DNA of 46,197 bases from a bacterium (GTDB taxonomy: Bacteria; Pseudomonadota; Alphaproteobacteria; Ferrovibrionales; Ferrovibrionaceae): positions 1 to 46,197 of the forward strand of contig JALHMN010000015.1 of the NCBI GenBank assembly GCA_022844005.1, given 5' to 3'. The notes beneath the pieces were generated by a model, which saw nothing but the letters and a program-made list of their open reading frames with translations, had not been told where the DNA came from and made no database searches. This document shows positions 38,864 to 46,197 of the stretch, piece by piece. Each line of letters opens with the position of its first letter. The first letter of the stretch is position 1. A program made the position numbers and the translations under genes.

Positions 38864-39117
38864 CTCCCGCCTCCGGTGACGGGTGGAAAGAAGGCGATTT
38901 CATCGCCGGCATTCACTGCTTGTGACAGGTCCACATAGTCCTGGTTCACCGCTACCCGGATCGTGCGGATGTCCGCGAAGGCGGCGGCATAGCCATCCCC
39001 GCGCGCCTTCAGCCAGTCGATCAGGCCTGCAACGGTCGTTATCGTCGCAGGCGGGTTCAAATCCTCTTCGGATCTGCCGATGCGTTCGCGGAGCCAGGCG
39101 AAATAGAGCAGTCTCAT
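38860..39117 (-). CDS. moaD: Molybdopterin synthase small (sulfur carrier) subunit
   Basis: An 85-residue ubiquitin-like protein ending in the GG needed for thiocarboxylation (VTGGGR at the C-terminus; the final Arg after Gly-Gly is unusual). Other sections are LLYFAWLRERIGRSEEDL and FADIRTIRVAVNQDYVDL. Most MoaD proteins end exactly at GG, so either this one is trimmed or the start of moaE has added one residue. It overlaps moaE and mobB-moeA by four bases on each side. Confidence 0.88.
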   Translation of the reverse strand: MRLLYFAWLRERIGRSEEDLNPPATITTVAGLIDWLKARGDGYAAAFADIRTIRVAVNQDYVDLSQAVNAGDEIAFFPPVTGGGR

Positions 39118-40859
39118 CCGATTGCTTCATGCAGCATGATGGCGGGTAGGATATCCCCCGGCGATATATCGGTCACCTCCGGTGCAAGTTCAATCAGCGC
39201 ATCGGCCCGGGCCAGATGGGCAAGCCGTCCCGCGCCCTGATCCGCCCCGATCGAGGCTGTCGGCATGCCGTCCGGCCCTTGTGAGACTGTTGCGCGCAGA
39301 AACTCCGTCCGTCCCGCCTTCTTGCGGAAAGTGAACCCCGCTCGCAGATGAGAGACGTTGCTCGCGGGCCTTGCGCCGGCAAGACCCAGCACGAGCGGGA
39401 CACCAAAGCGCAGGAAGCCGACAAAAGCGGCAACGGGGCTGCCGGGCAGGCCGAGAAATCGCGTTTCTCCGACATAGCCGAGCGCCAGTGGGCGTCCCGG
39501 CTTCATTGCTATGCGCCACAGATCGAGGCGGCCTGTCGCTGCCACTGCGCGGCGGACATGGTCTTCCTCTCCCACCGAAATTCCACCCGAGGTGATCAAC
39601 AGGTCGGCCTCGCCTGCGGCCCGTCCCAGCGCTTCCTGCACGGCGACGGGGTCGTCGCGCAGGATGCCTCGATCGAGCACTTCGACATCCAGCCGTCGAA
39701 GCAAAGCAGACAGCATCGGGCGGTTGGAATCGCTCCCGCCGCCTTCGCGGCTGAGTTCGTCTCCCGTCGAGAACAATCCCACGCGCAGCCTTCGCCGCAC
39801 GGGCAGCGTGTCGAAGCCGCAGGCGGCTGCAAGACCGATATGGCGGGCACCGAGGCGGGTTCCGGATTCCAGCACGACGCTCCCGGCATCGGCGTCCTCG
39901 CCGGCGGCGCGTCGATTTGCGCCCATCCGCAGGCCGGCGGGTATGACGACGGCATCGCTCTCCGCGACAGCGTCCTCCTGCATGACCACCGTGTCGGTTC
40001 CGGGGGGCAATACGGCGCCCGTGAAGATCCGGATCGCGCCGCCGGACACCGCGTCGCCGAGCAGCTTCCTGCCCGCGGCGGCGCGCCCGGTAACCGGCAT
40101 GCGCGTTGCGCCTTCCGGAGCCAGGTCGCCATGGGCGAAGGCGTATCCGTCGACGGCGGCGCAATCTGCCGGGGGCAGCGCCCGCGGCGTCAAGAGGTCG
40201 ACGGCCAGAATCCTCCCCACGGATTCTGCCAGGCCAAGTGGCACCGGCTCCGTGCCGCAGACCGGCCGCGCGTCGCTCCGAATGCGCGCACTCGCTTCGG
40301 CGACCGAGATATCCGGACCGGCCGGATCATGGCTTCGCCCGCTTGGCGGCGGCGCAGCCCAGGAGGCGCCGACATCCAGTCGGGCGATCAGATCCGCGAT
40401 CCGCTCCAGATCGCCGAGCGGAAGGAAGGGTACAGTCAGGCCCGGCGGAGGGGCGTCGGCCGCCACGGCCAGGATCCAGGGATCATCCGGCTGAAGCAGG
40501 GCTTTGCCGGTGCCATGCCTGTGCACTTCCAGCTTCGGAATCGCGGTTCGCTTGAAACCTTCGACAAGAACGATGTCTATCGGCGCCAGTTTCGCGCACA
40601 GGTCGGTCAGTTCCGGCTCCGATCCCTCCCGGTTCTCATGCAGCAGCGCGAAACGCGCCGACGATGCCACCAGCACATCGCGCGCGCCCGCCAGCCGATG
40701 CCGATAGCTGTCCTTGCCCGGTGTGTCGACGTCGAAGGCGTGATGGGCGTGCTTGACCGTCGACACGGTTATTCCTCTGGCGACGAGCAGCGGAATCAGC
40801 CCTTCGATCAGGGTGGTCTTGCCGCTGCCGCTCCAGCCGGCAATCCCGATCAGGCGCAT
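39114..40859 (-). CDS. MobB-MoeA fusion: molybdenum cofactor GTP-binding adaptor and molybdotransferase
   Basis: A 581-residue two-domain protein. Residues 1 to about 170 are MobB, with the P-loop [10 protein letters not shown] (8-17), [20 protein letters not shown] and [16 protein letters not shown]. From about 190 to the end is MoeA, with [49 protein letters not shown] and KPGRPLALG. MoeA inserts molybdate into adenylylated molybdopterin; MobB helps make the dinucleotide form. No break or frameshift separates them. Overlaps moaD; pgsA ends three bases upstream. Confidence 0.92.
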   Translation of the reverse strand: MRLIGIAGWSGSGKTTLIEGLIPLLVARGITVSTVKHAHHAFDVDTPGKDSYRHRLAGARDVLVASSARFALLHENREGSEPELTDLCAKLAPIDIVLVEGFKRTAIPKLEVHRHGTGKALLQPDDPWILAVAADAPPPGLTVPFLPLGDLERIADLIARLDVGASWAAPPPSGRSHDPAGPDISVAEASARIRSDARPVCGTEPVPLGLAESVGRILAVDLLTPRALPPADCAAVDGYAFAHGDLAPEGATRMPVTGRAAAGRKLLGDAVSGGAIRIFTGAVLPPGTDTVVMQEDAVAESDAVVIPAGLRMGANRRAAGEDADAGSVVLESGTRLGARHIGLAAACGFDTLPVRRRLRVGLFSTGDELSREGGGSDSNRPMLSALLRRLDVEVLDRGILRDDPVAVQEALGRAAGEADLLITSGGISVGEEDHVRRAVAATGRLDLWRIAMKPGRPLALGYVGETRFLGLPGSPVAAFVGFLRFGVPLVLGLAGARPASNVSHLRAGFTFRKKAGRTEFLRATVSQGPDGMPTASIGADQGAGRLAHLARADALIELAPEVTDISPGDILPAIMLHEAIG

Positions 40860-40862
40860 GGC

Positions 40863-41477
40863 TCAGGAATGCGGAGCGGCGTTGGCGGCCCGCTTGGTGT
40901 CGTCGCGTTCGACCCGTTCGGGCTCGCCCGACATGTGACGCAAGCCGGCCCTCAGGTAGTCGTAGCCGGTGACCAGGGTGAGCAGGGCCGCCGCCCAGAG
41001 CAGGAGGCGGCCGATGTCCGGCACATGCCAGGCCGGCGGTGCCGCATCGAAGACCAGGAGGAAGCAAAGCGCCACGATCTGTGCCGTCGTCTTCCATTTC
41101 GCCAACCGGCTGACGGGCATGGCCACGCGCAGTTCCGCCAGGAATTCGCGCAGGCCCGCGACCAGAATCTCCCGGCACAGGATGACGACCGCCGCCAACA
41201 GGTCCAGGCCGGCGATCCGCTCATGCGCGACAAGCATCAGCAGCGCGGCTGCGACCAGCAGCTTGTCGGCGATGGGGTCCAGGAAGCGGCCGAGACTGGA
41301 CGACTGTCCCCAGCGGCGCGCAATCCAGCCGTCGAAAAAATCGGTGAGGCCGGCAACGCCGAAGATGGCGAGAGCCACCCAGTTCGAGACGTGGCCCGGC
41401 CAATAGAACGTCGCGATCAGCGCCGGAATGGCGAAGATACGGGACATCGTAAGGGCGTTGGGCAGACTGCTGAACAT
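40863..41477 (-). CDS. pgsA: CDP-diacylglycerol-glycerol-3-phosphate 3-phosphatidyltransferase
   Basis: Inner-membrane enzyme making phosphatidylglycerol phosphate. The 204-residue protein has the CDP-alcohol phosphotransferase motif as [15 protein letters not shown], then [18 protein letters not shown], with four to five membrane segments. Start at ATG 41477 ([14 protein letters not shown]) is preceded by GGAG; a GTG at 41498 is possible. It is the first gene of the moaDE unit, a common alphaproteobacterial neighbour. The C-terminal 30 residues are charged and unlike the family core. Confidence 0.93.
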   Translation of the reverse strand: MFSSLPNALTMSRIFAIPALIATFYWPGHVSNWVALAIFGVAGLTDFFDGWIARRWGQSSSLGRFLDPIADKLLVAAALLMLVAHERIAGLDLLAAVVILCREILVAGLREFLAELRVAMPVSRLAKWKTTAQIVALCFLLVFDAAPPAWHVPDIGRLLLWAAALLTLVTGYDYLRAGLRHMSGEPERVERDDTKRAANAAPHS

Positions 41478-41564
41478 CGAAGGCTCCGCGCGGCCCACCC
41501 CTTATATCAGCCTCGGGCGGATTGGGCGATTGACCGGGTCGCGGGACAACCTATCGTCCTACGC

Positions 41565-42308
41565 ATGACGCCCGTTCCGACCACGATCGATGCCGCCGAG
41601 ATCGAACGCTTTTCCGCGATTGCCGCCGAATGGTGGAACCCGCTCGGCAAGTTCCGCCCGCTGCACAATATCAACCCCGTGCGGCTCGGGCATATCCGCG
41701 ACACGGCGCTGCGTCATTTCGGGCTCGACGCGCGGTCGCGTCGACCGCTCGCGGGGCTGCGGGTGCTCGATATCGGCTGCGGCGGCGGCCTCGTGGCCGA
41801 ACCCCTGGCGCGGCTTGGCGCCGATGTCGTCGGTATCGATGCGGCCGAGCGCAATATCGGCGTGGCATCCGTGCATGCAAGGGAAAGCGGACTCGCGATC
41901 GACTATCGCTTTTCCAGCGCTGAGGCGCTCGCCGATGCCGGGGAACAGTTCGACGTCGTCCTGGCGCTGGAAGTCATCGAACATGTGGCGGATGTCGCAC
42001 TGTTCCTCTCTGCCGCGAGCCGGCTGGTGCGCCCTGGCGGCGTGCTGATGGTGGCGACGATGAACCGGACCTTGAAGTCCTTCGCCATGGCGATCGTCGG
42101 CGCGGAATACGTACTGCGCTGGCTGCCGCGCGGCACGCATGATTGGAAGAAATTCCTACGGCCGAGCGAAGTCGCCGGCGGCATCCGGACGAATGGCCTC
42201 AGGGTCGGCGAGGTTCGCGGGATGTCCTACAACCCGCTCGGTGATCGCTGGTCTCTATCCGCGGACACGTCCGTGAACTATATGCTGACCGCGACCAGGC
42301 CCGCCTGA
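41565..42308 (+). CDS. ubiG: Ubiquinone biosynthesis O-methyltransferase UbiG
   Basis: SAM-dependent methyltransferase for both O-methylations of ubiquinone. The 247-residue protein has [19 protein letters not shown], the SAM motif [30 protein letters not shown] and the [12 protein letters not shown] family section. ATG at 41565 begins the conserved protein. The frame remains open far upstream, antisense to pgsA and moeA, but that part is not coding. It stops one base before the end of the convergent purT. Confidence 0.94.
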   Translation: MTPVPTTIDAAEIERFSAIAAEWWNPLGKFRPLHNINPVRLGHIRDTALRHFGLDARSRRPLAGLRVLDIGCGGGLVAEPLARLGADVVGIDAAERNIGVASVHARESGLAIDYRFSSAEALADAGEQFDVVLALEVIEHVADVALFLSAASRLVRPGGVLMVATMNRTLKSFAMAIVGAEYVLRWLPRGTHDWKKFLRPSEVAGGIRTNGLRVGEVRGMSYNPLGDRWSLSADTSVNYMLTATRPA

Positions 42309-43508
42309 TCAGCCGCTGACCGGTTTCACTTTCGACGCGGCGAGCTTGGCCCGCGCCCGGGCCTCGGCAACATCCGCACCGGTCGCTATCGCAACACCCA
42401 TACGCCGCTTCTTGAAGCTCTCCGGCTTGCCGAACAGCCTGATATCGCTCTGCGGCACTGAGAGCGCCTCCGCCACGCCCTCGAAGGCGATGCCCTTCTC
42501 CTCCATGCCGCCGTAGATCACGGCGGACGCGCCGGGAGCGGTGGTTCGCACGTCGACCGGCAGGCCCAGGATGGCCCGGGCGTGCAGTTCGAATTCCGAA
42601 AGCCACTGCGAGCCGAGGGTGACGAGGCCGGTATCGTGCGGCCGCGGACTGACCTCCGAGAACCAGACCTCGTCGCCCTTGACGAACAGTTCCACCCCGA
42701 ACAGCCCCCGGCCGCCGAGATCGGCGGTCACCTTGCCCGCGATTTCGCGCGACCTCGCCTTGGCCAGGTCGCTCATCGGCTGCGGCTGCCAGGATTCGAC
42801 ATAGTCGCCATCGACCTGGATATGGCCGATCGGTTCGCAGAAGAAGGTCTCCACCTGCCCCGAGGCGCCGATCGCGCGCACGGTAAGCTGGGTGATCTCG
42901 TAGTCGAAGCTGATGAACCCTTCCACGATGATGCGTCCCCGGCCGGTCCGTCCGCCGGACTGGGCATAGTCCCAGGCCCGTTCCACCTCCGCCGGCGACC
43001 TGATGATCGACTGGCCTTTGCCGGAGGAGGACATCACCGGCTTCACCACGCAAGGATAGCCGATGCCGCCATCGATGGCCGTCTCGAGGTCGGCCAGGCT
43101 GTCGGCGAAGCGGTAGGGTGAGGTCCGCAGGCCGAGCGTCTCGGCCGCCAGACGCCGGATTCCCTCGCGGTTCATGGTCAGCTGCGCGGCGCGGGCCGTC
43201 GGGATGACCTCGACCAGGCCTTCCTTCTCGATCTGGACCAGCATGTCGGTGGCGATGGCCTCGATCTCCGGCACCACCAGATGCGGCCGTTCCGCCTCGA
43301 TCACCGCGCGCAGCGCCGCCCCGTCTGTCATGGTGACGACGTGGCTCCGATGTGCCACCTGCATCCCCGGCGCATCGGCGTACCGGTCGACGGCGATCAC
43401 CTCGACCCCCAGCCGCTGCAGGGCGATGACCACTTCCTTGCCGAGCTCGCCCGCGCCCAACAGCATGACGCGGGTGGCGGAGGGGCTGAGCGGGGTTCCG
43501 ATGCGCAT
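42309..43508 (-). CDS. purT: Formate-dependent phosphoribosylglycinamide formyltransferase
   Basis: ATP-grasp enzyme that formylates GAR with formate and ATP, the folate-independent third step of purine synthesis. The protein has [48 protein letters not shown] and [14 protein letters not shown]. The start at 43508 ([20 protein letters not shown]) gives 399 residues, the usual size; the frame continues upstream without family resemblance. It is divergent from the L36 gene at 43648. Confidence 0.94.
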   Translation of the reverse strand: MRIGTPLSPSATRVMLLGAGELGKEVVIALQRLGVEVIAVDRYADAPGMQVAHRSHVVTMTDGAALRAVIEAERPHLVVPEIEAIATDMLVQIEKEGLVEVIPTARAAQLTMNREGIRRLAAETLGLRTSPYRFADSLADLETAIDGGIGYPCVVKPVMSSSGKGQSIIRSPAEVERAWDYAQSGGRTGRGRIIVEGFISFDYEITQLTVRAIGASGQVETFFCEPIGHIQVDGDYVESWQPQPMSDLAKARSREIAGKVTADLGGRGLFGVELFVKGDEVWFSEVSPRPHDTGLVTLGSQWLSEFELHARAILGLPVDVRTTAPGASAVIYGGMEEKGIAFEGVAEALSVPQSDIRLFGKPESFKKRRMGVAIATGADVAEARARAKLAASKVKPVSG

Positions 43509-43647
43509 GGAGAGGGACTCGTCTGATCGCTTTCGGATGTCTCTTAGCACGTCCCCGACGGTTGACACTGCGGGGTTCCGCCCGTAGAAACCGCGCTCCC
43601 TATTCCTGCGGCGGCCGCGCGCCCCGCGCGCAGCCAGAGTCGGTGTC

Positions 43648-43773
43648 ATGAAGATCGTCAACTCGCTCAAATCCGCCAAGAAGCGCCATCGCGACTGCCG
43701 CGTGATCCGTCGCCGCGGCCGGACCTACGTCATCAACAAGACGAACCCGCGCTTCAAGGCCCGCCAGGGCTGA
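43648..43773 (+). CDS. rpmJ: 50S ribosomal protein L36, zinc-independent (C-minus) type
   Basis: A 41-residue basic protein: [19 protein letters not shown], then [20 protein letters not shown]. It is the YkgO-type form in which the zinc-binding Cys and His set is missing (only one Cys). Alphaproteobacteria usually carry this form as their L36, away from the main ribosomal clusters. A strong terminator follows 46 bases after the stop. Confidence 0.95.
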   Translation: MKIVNSLKSAKKRHRDCRVIRRRGRTYVINKTNPRFKARQG

Positions 43774-43819
43774 GGACGGCGGCCGGTCCGCTTCCGGCCG
43801 GTCTCACCTCCAGGAAATC

Positions 43820-43855
43820 AAAGCCGCCGGCCATTCACTGGCCGGCGGCTTTTCT
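43820..43855 (+). terminator. Intrinsic terminator after L36
   Basis: AAAGCCGCCGGCCA (43820-43833) and TGGCCGGCGGCTTT (43839-43852) form a 14-base perfect stem with a five-base loop, followed by a short T stretch. It ends rpmJ transcription. Because the stem starts with AAA, it may also work for the convergent amidase transcript, which stops 34 bases away. Confidence 0.9.
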
Positions 43856-43889
43856 GTGTCAATTTATTGATATGTTATATCGTTCGAAA

Positions 43890-45359
43890 CTAATTCCGGA
43901 TCGACAGCAGTTCCGGTGTCGGCTTGCCGAGTTTGCTCACGTCCGGCCGCGGCCGCCGCAGCGATTCGATCCCGGTGAAAGCCTGTTCCATCGCCTCGGC
44001 GGCATCGAGCAGCGCGACATCGCCCCTGAACCGCCCGATCACCTGCAGCCCGAAGGGCATGCCCTGAGCGTCGGTCCCGCAGGGGAGCGTGATCGCGGGA
44101 TTGGTCGCCAGCGTGATGAAATAGGTCAGCGCCAGCCAATGGTAGTAGTTGCGCAGGCGCTTCCCATCCAGCTCCTCGAGATAGAGCTGGCTCCAGGGGA
44201 AGGGGGAAACCGGCGTCGTCGGCGCCAGCACCAGGTCGTAATCGGCGAAGACCGTCTGGAAGCGCCGGAAGATGCGGGTCTGCTCCGCCTGCGCCCAGGC
44301 GACGTCGGCGGCCGACATGGCGGCCCCCATCTCGTAATTGGCGCGGACGTTGGGCCCGAGCACGCCCGGATCGCGGTCGTAATCCGCCTTGTAGCGGGCG
44401 ACGAAGTTGAGCGCCCGGATCACGTCGAAGCAGCGGTCCGCCTCGCCGAAATCGACGTTCAATACGTCGCAGGACCCAAACAGGTGTTTCATGGCGCCGA
44501 TCTTGGCCCGGAACACGCCTCGGATGTCCTCCCCCACGGGGCACTGGCCGAAATCCTCGGTATAGGCGACGCGGAGCGAGCCGAGATCGGCCGGCCGGCT
44601 CATCCGCAGTTCCTCGGGCTTCATCGGGAAGGCGAGGGGCTCGCGATCGTCCATGCCGATCTGGGCGCCGAACAAGAGGCGGGTATCGGCGACGTCCCGG
44701 CCCATCGGCCCCAGGACGGAGATCGGCGTCCAGCCGAGGCCGCGGGCATCCATCGGCACCAAGCCGGGGGAGGGGCGGAAACCGACCACGCCGCATTTGG
44801 CGGCCGGGATGCGCAGCGACCCGCCGGTATCCGAACCCGTGCAGACCGGCAGCATGTCGAGCGCCAGCGCCACCGCCGATCCGCCCGACGACCCACCGGC
44901 GTTCAGCATCGGGTTGAAGGGATTCCCCGTCGCGCCCCAGACCGGGTTGCGGGTATTCGCCCCGGCGCCGAACTCGGGCACGTTGGTCTTCGCCACCACG
45001 ATGGCGCCGGCTTTCCGCACCAGGGCCACCATGGCGCAGTCCTTGGCCGGCACGAAGTCGCGGAAGAGCGGCGAACCGTAGGTGGTGCGTAAGCCCTCCG
45101 TCTCGTGCAGGTCCTTGATGCCCGTCGGCAGGCCGTGCAGCGGCCCGAGCGGGTCTCCCCGCAGGACCGCCGCCTCCGCCGCCTTGGCCTCGGCCTTCGC
45201 GCGGTCATGGGCGGTGGCGGCGATGCAGTTGACCGCCGGATTGAGCGCTTCCATGCGCTCGATCGCCGCGCTCAACAGTTCGACCGGAGAGATCTCCTTC
45301 GTGCCGATGCGCCGGCGCAGTTCGACGGTGGAGAGCGACAGTAGCGAGGGCGATGTCAT
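43890..45359 (-). CDS. Amidase (amidase signature family)
   Basis: A 489-residue Ser-cisSer-Lys amidase. Catalytic residues are K82 (TGIKDLHE), cis-Ser S157 (AGGSSGGS) and nucleophile S181 (GSDTGGSLRIPA). S157 and S181 are 24 residues apart, as in characterised family members. It resembles GatA but the context is a free-standing amidase: no gatB or gatC, and an MlrC-type gene directly upstream on the same strand. Likely hydrolyses a carboxamide or peptide-like substrate; identity unknown. No signal peptide. Confidence 0.92.
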   Translation of the reverse strand: MTSPSLLSLSTVELRRRIGTKEISPVELLSAAIERMEALNPAVNCIAATAHDRAKAEAKAAEAAVLRGDPLGPLHGLPTGIKDLHETEGLRTTYGSPLFRDFVPAKDCAMVALVRKAGAIVVAKTNVPEFGAGANTRNPVWGATGNPFNPMLNAGGSSGGSAVALALDMLPVCTGSDTGGSLRIPAAKCGVVGFRPSPGLVPMDARGLGWTPISVLGPMGRDVADTRLLFGAQIGMDDREPLAFPMKPEELRMSRPADLGSLRVAYTEDFGQCPVGEDIRGVFRAKIGAMKHLFGSCDVLNVDFGEADRCFDVIRALNFVARYKADYDRDPGVLGPNVRANYEMGAAMSAADVAWAQAEQTRIFRRFQTVFADYDLVLAPTTPVSPFPWSQLYLEELDGKRLRNYYHWLALTYFITLATNPAITLPCGTDAQGMPFGLQVIGRFRGDVALLDAAEAMEQAFTGIESLRRPRPDVSKLGKPTPELLSIRN

Positions 45360-45379
45360 GGTTCCTGTCCTTGCGCGCG

Positions 45380-46197
45380 TCAGTAGATCAGGCCGGGCGT
45401 GGTCTCGGCGTCCAGCGGCCAGATCGGCCGGTTGATCTTTGTATAGGGGATCTTGCGATAGTCGCGGCTGAGCGGCGCGTCGGATTCGATGTAGATCACC
45501 CGCTTCGCGATCGGCCCGAAGGCGGCCATGAAGTGGTTGGTCGACTTCACCACCAGGATCTTCTTCGCCGTCGGGTCGATGCCGAGATTGGTGAAGAGCT
45601 CGAGGCCGAGCGCCTGCGTGCGATTGGCGATCAGCACCACCTCGACCCCGCCGATGCGGATGGCGGCGCAGTCGCCGAGCGGCACCTGCGTCGGCCCGAA
45701 GCTCTGCCAGGCATCGCGTTTCAGCCCCACCACGGTGACCATGGCATCGACCGGCTGGCCCGAACGCGGGCCGATCTTGCCGCCGAAGCGCAGCGGAAAC
45801 TCGGCGCCCAGGCCGGCATCGAAGCAGAGCCGGACGGCGATCGGGTCCCAGATCGGCCCGATGGCGGCTTCCTCGGCCTTCTGCGCGATCAGCTCGCGCA
45901 GGATGGTGGTGTTGTCGGACGGCGCCCCGCCGCCGGCATTGTCGGAAGGCTCGGCCAGCACCACCGGCATGGCATTGGCCTCGATCGCCATGCGCACGCC
46001 CGCGCCCGGGTCGAAGTACTCCGGCATGGTCTTGCCCCGCATGCCGACGAATTCCTGCCCGATCGCGGTCGCCATCGCATCGGCCTTCGCCTTGTCGCCG
46101 TCGGCGATCACCAGCACGCGGCCCGACAGTTCGGCCACGTCGGCATAGGGAAAGCAGTGCGCGACGGATATGGAGAGGATGCCGTCCTTGCCCTCCA
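45380..46197 (-). CDS. MlrC-type M81 family metallopeptidase, C-terminal part (gene runs off the window)
   Basis: The frame is open to the right edge, so only the last 272 codons or so are present. Visible sections are DGILSISVAHCFPYADV, VVLAEPSDNAGGGAPSDNTT, a central beta-rich part and a C-terminal NHFMAAFGPIAKRVIYIESD, typical of the microcystinase C family. The family's metal-binding residues would be mostly outside the window. It lies 20 bases upstream of the amidase and probably forms an operon for breaking down peptide- or amide-type compounds. Confidence 0.88.
   Translation of the reverse strand, partial: EGKDGILSISVAHCFPYADVAELSGRVLVIADGDKAKADAMATAIGQEFVGMRGKTMPEYFDPGAGVRMAIEANAMPVVLAEPSDNAGGGAPSDNTTILRELIAQKAEEAAIGPIWDPIAVRLCFDAGLGAEFPLRFGGKIGPRSGQPVDAMVTVVGLKRDAWQSFGPTQVPLGDCAAIRIGGVEVVLIANRTQALGLELFTNLGIDPTAKKILVVKSTNHFMAAFGPIAKRVIYIESDAPLSRDYRKIPYTKINRPIWPLDAETTPGLIY

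Noticed and set aside
39348-42308. A 986-codon forward open frame
   Set aside because: All but its last 247 codons are antisense to mobB-moeA and pgsA and have the Arg/Gly/Asp-rich look of a GC-driven shadow. Only the part from 41565 (ubiG) is a gene.

Overview
The window is GC-rich bacterial chromosome, most likely from an alphaproteobacterium of the Rhodospirillales type. This rests on gene content, not on a search: DUF1150 next to Hsp20, aroK-aroB beside a xerD-linked secreted protein, an L-malyl-CoA lyase, a MobB-MoeA fusion, PurT, UbiG and BolA. No tRNA, rRNA or CRISPR array was recognised.

Layout. 1-872: the end of a hypothetical gene and a zinc-ribbon/helix-turn-helix regulator. 1003-2178: nhaA, reverse strand. 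2282-16638: a one-directional cluster of podovirus-type virion genes. It runs terminase, DUF2833-like protein, small MCFFP protein, portal, chimeric ejection protein, immunity-like genes, Bbp19-like protein, scaffold, TTG-start major capsid, cement-like protein, gp14-like protein, T7-type fibre, XhlA-like protein and 3TM holin. A promoter with overlapping palindromes sits before it. I found no integrase, tail-tube genes, small terminase or endolysin. 16704-18343: an allA gene split by an IS630-family element, then bolA. 18606-23175: aroB, aroK, a 49-residue membrane protein, a secreted protein and xerD. 23230-28667: malyl-CoA lyase, a MetE-like protein, accA, arfB, maoC, a CMD-family protein and an epoxide hydrolase. 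28763-33072: secA and rho, divergent. 33139-34316: a decayed terC, then DUF1150 and hsp20 behind a heat-shock-type promoter. 34524-38362: a 3-hydroxyacyl-CoA dehydrogenase followed by otsB and otsA. 38417-41477: moaE, moaD, mobB-moeA and pgsA. 41565-46197: ubiG, purT, a C-minus L36, an amidase and a partial MlrC-type protein.

Most notable part. The gene after the portal starts like a podovirus internal (ejection) protein. Around residue 411 it changes composition and becomes a low-complexity linker, a single membrane segment and a C-terminal domain I cannot assign. Its stop overlaps the start of the next gene (ATGA). Three related genes follow, interrupted by a small open frame with no start codon, and then the virion genes resume with their original composition. 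This is the architecture of a polymorphic toxin with an immunity array, carried on a phage ejection protein inside a phage-derived cluster that appears to lack tail-tube, integration and lysis-enzyme genes. The toxin and immunity roles are inferred from architecture only.
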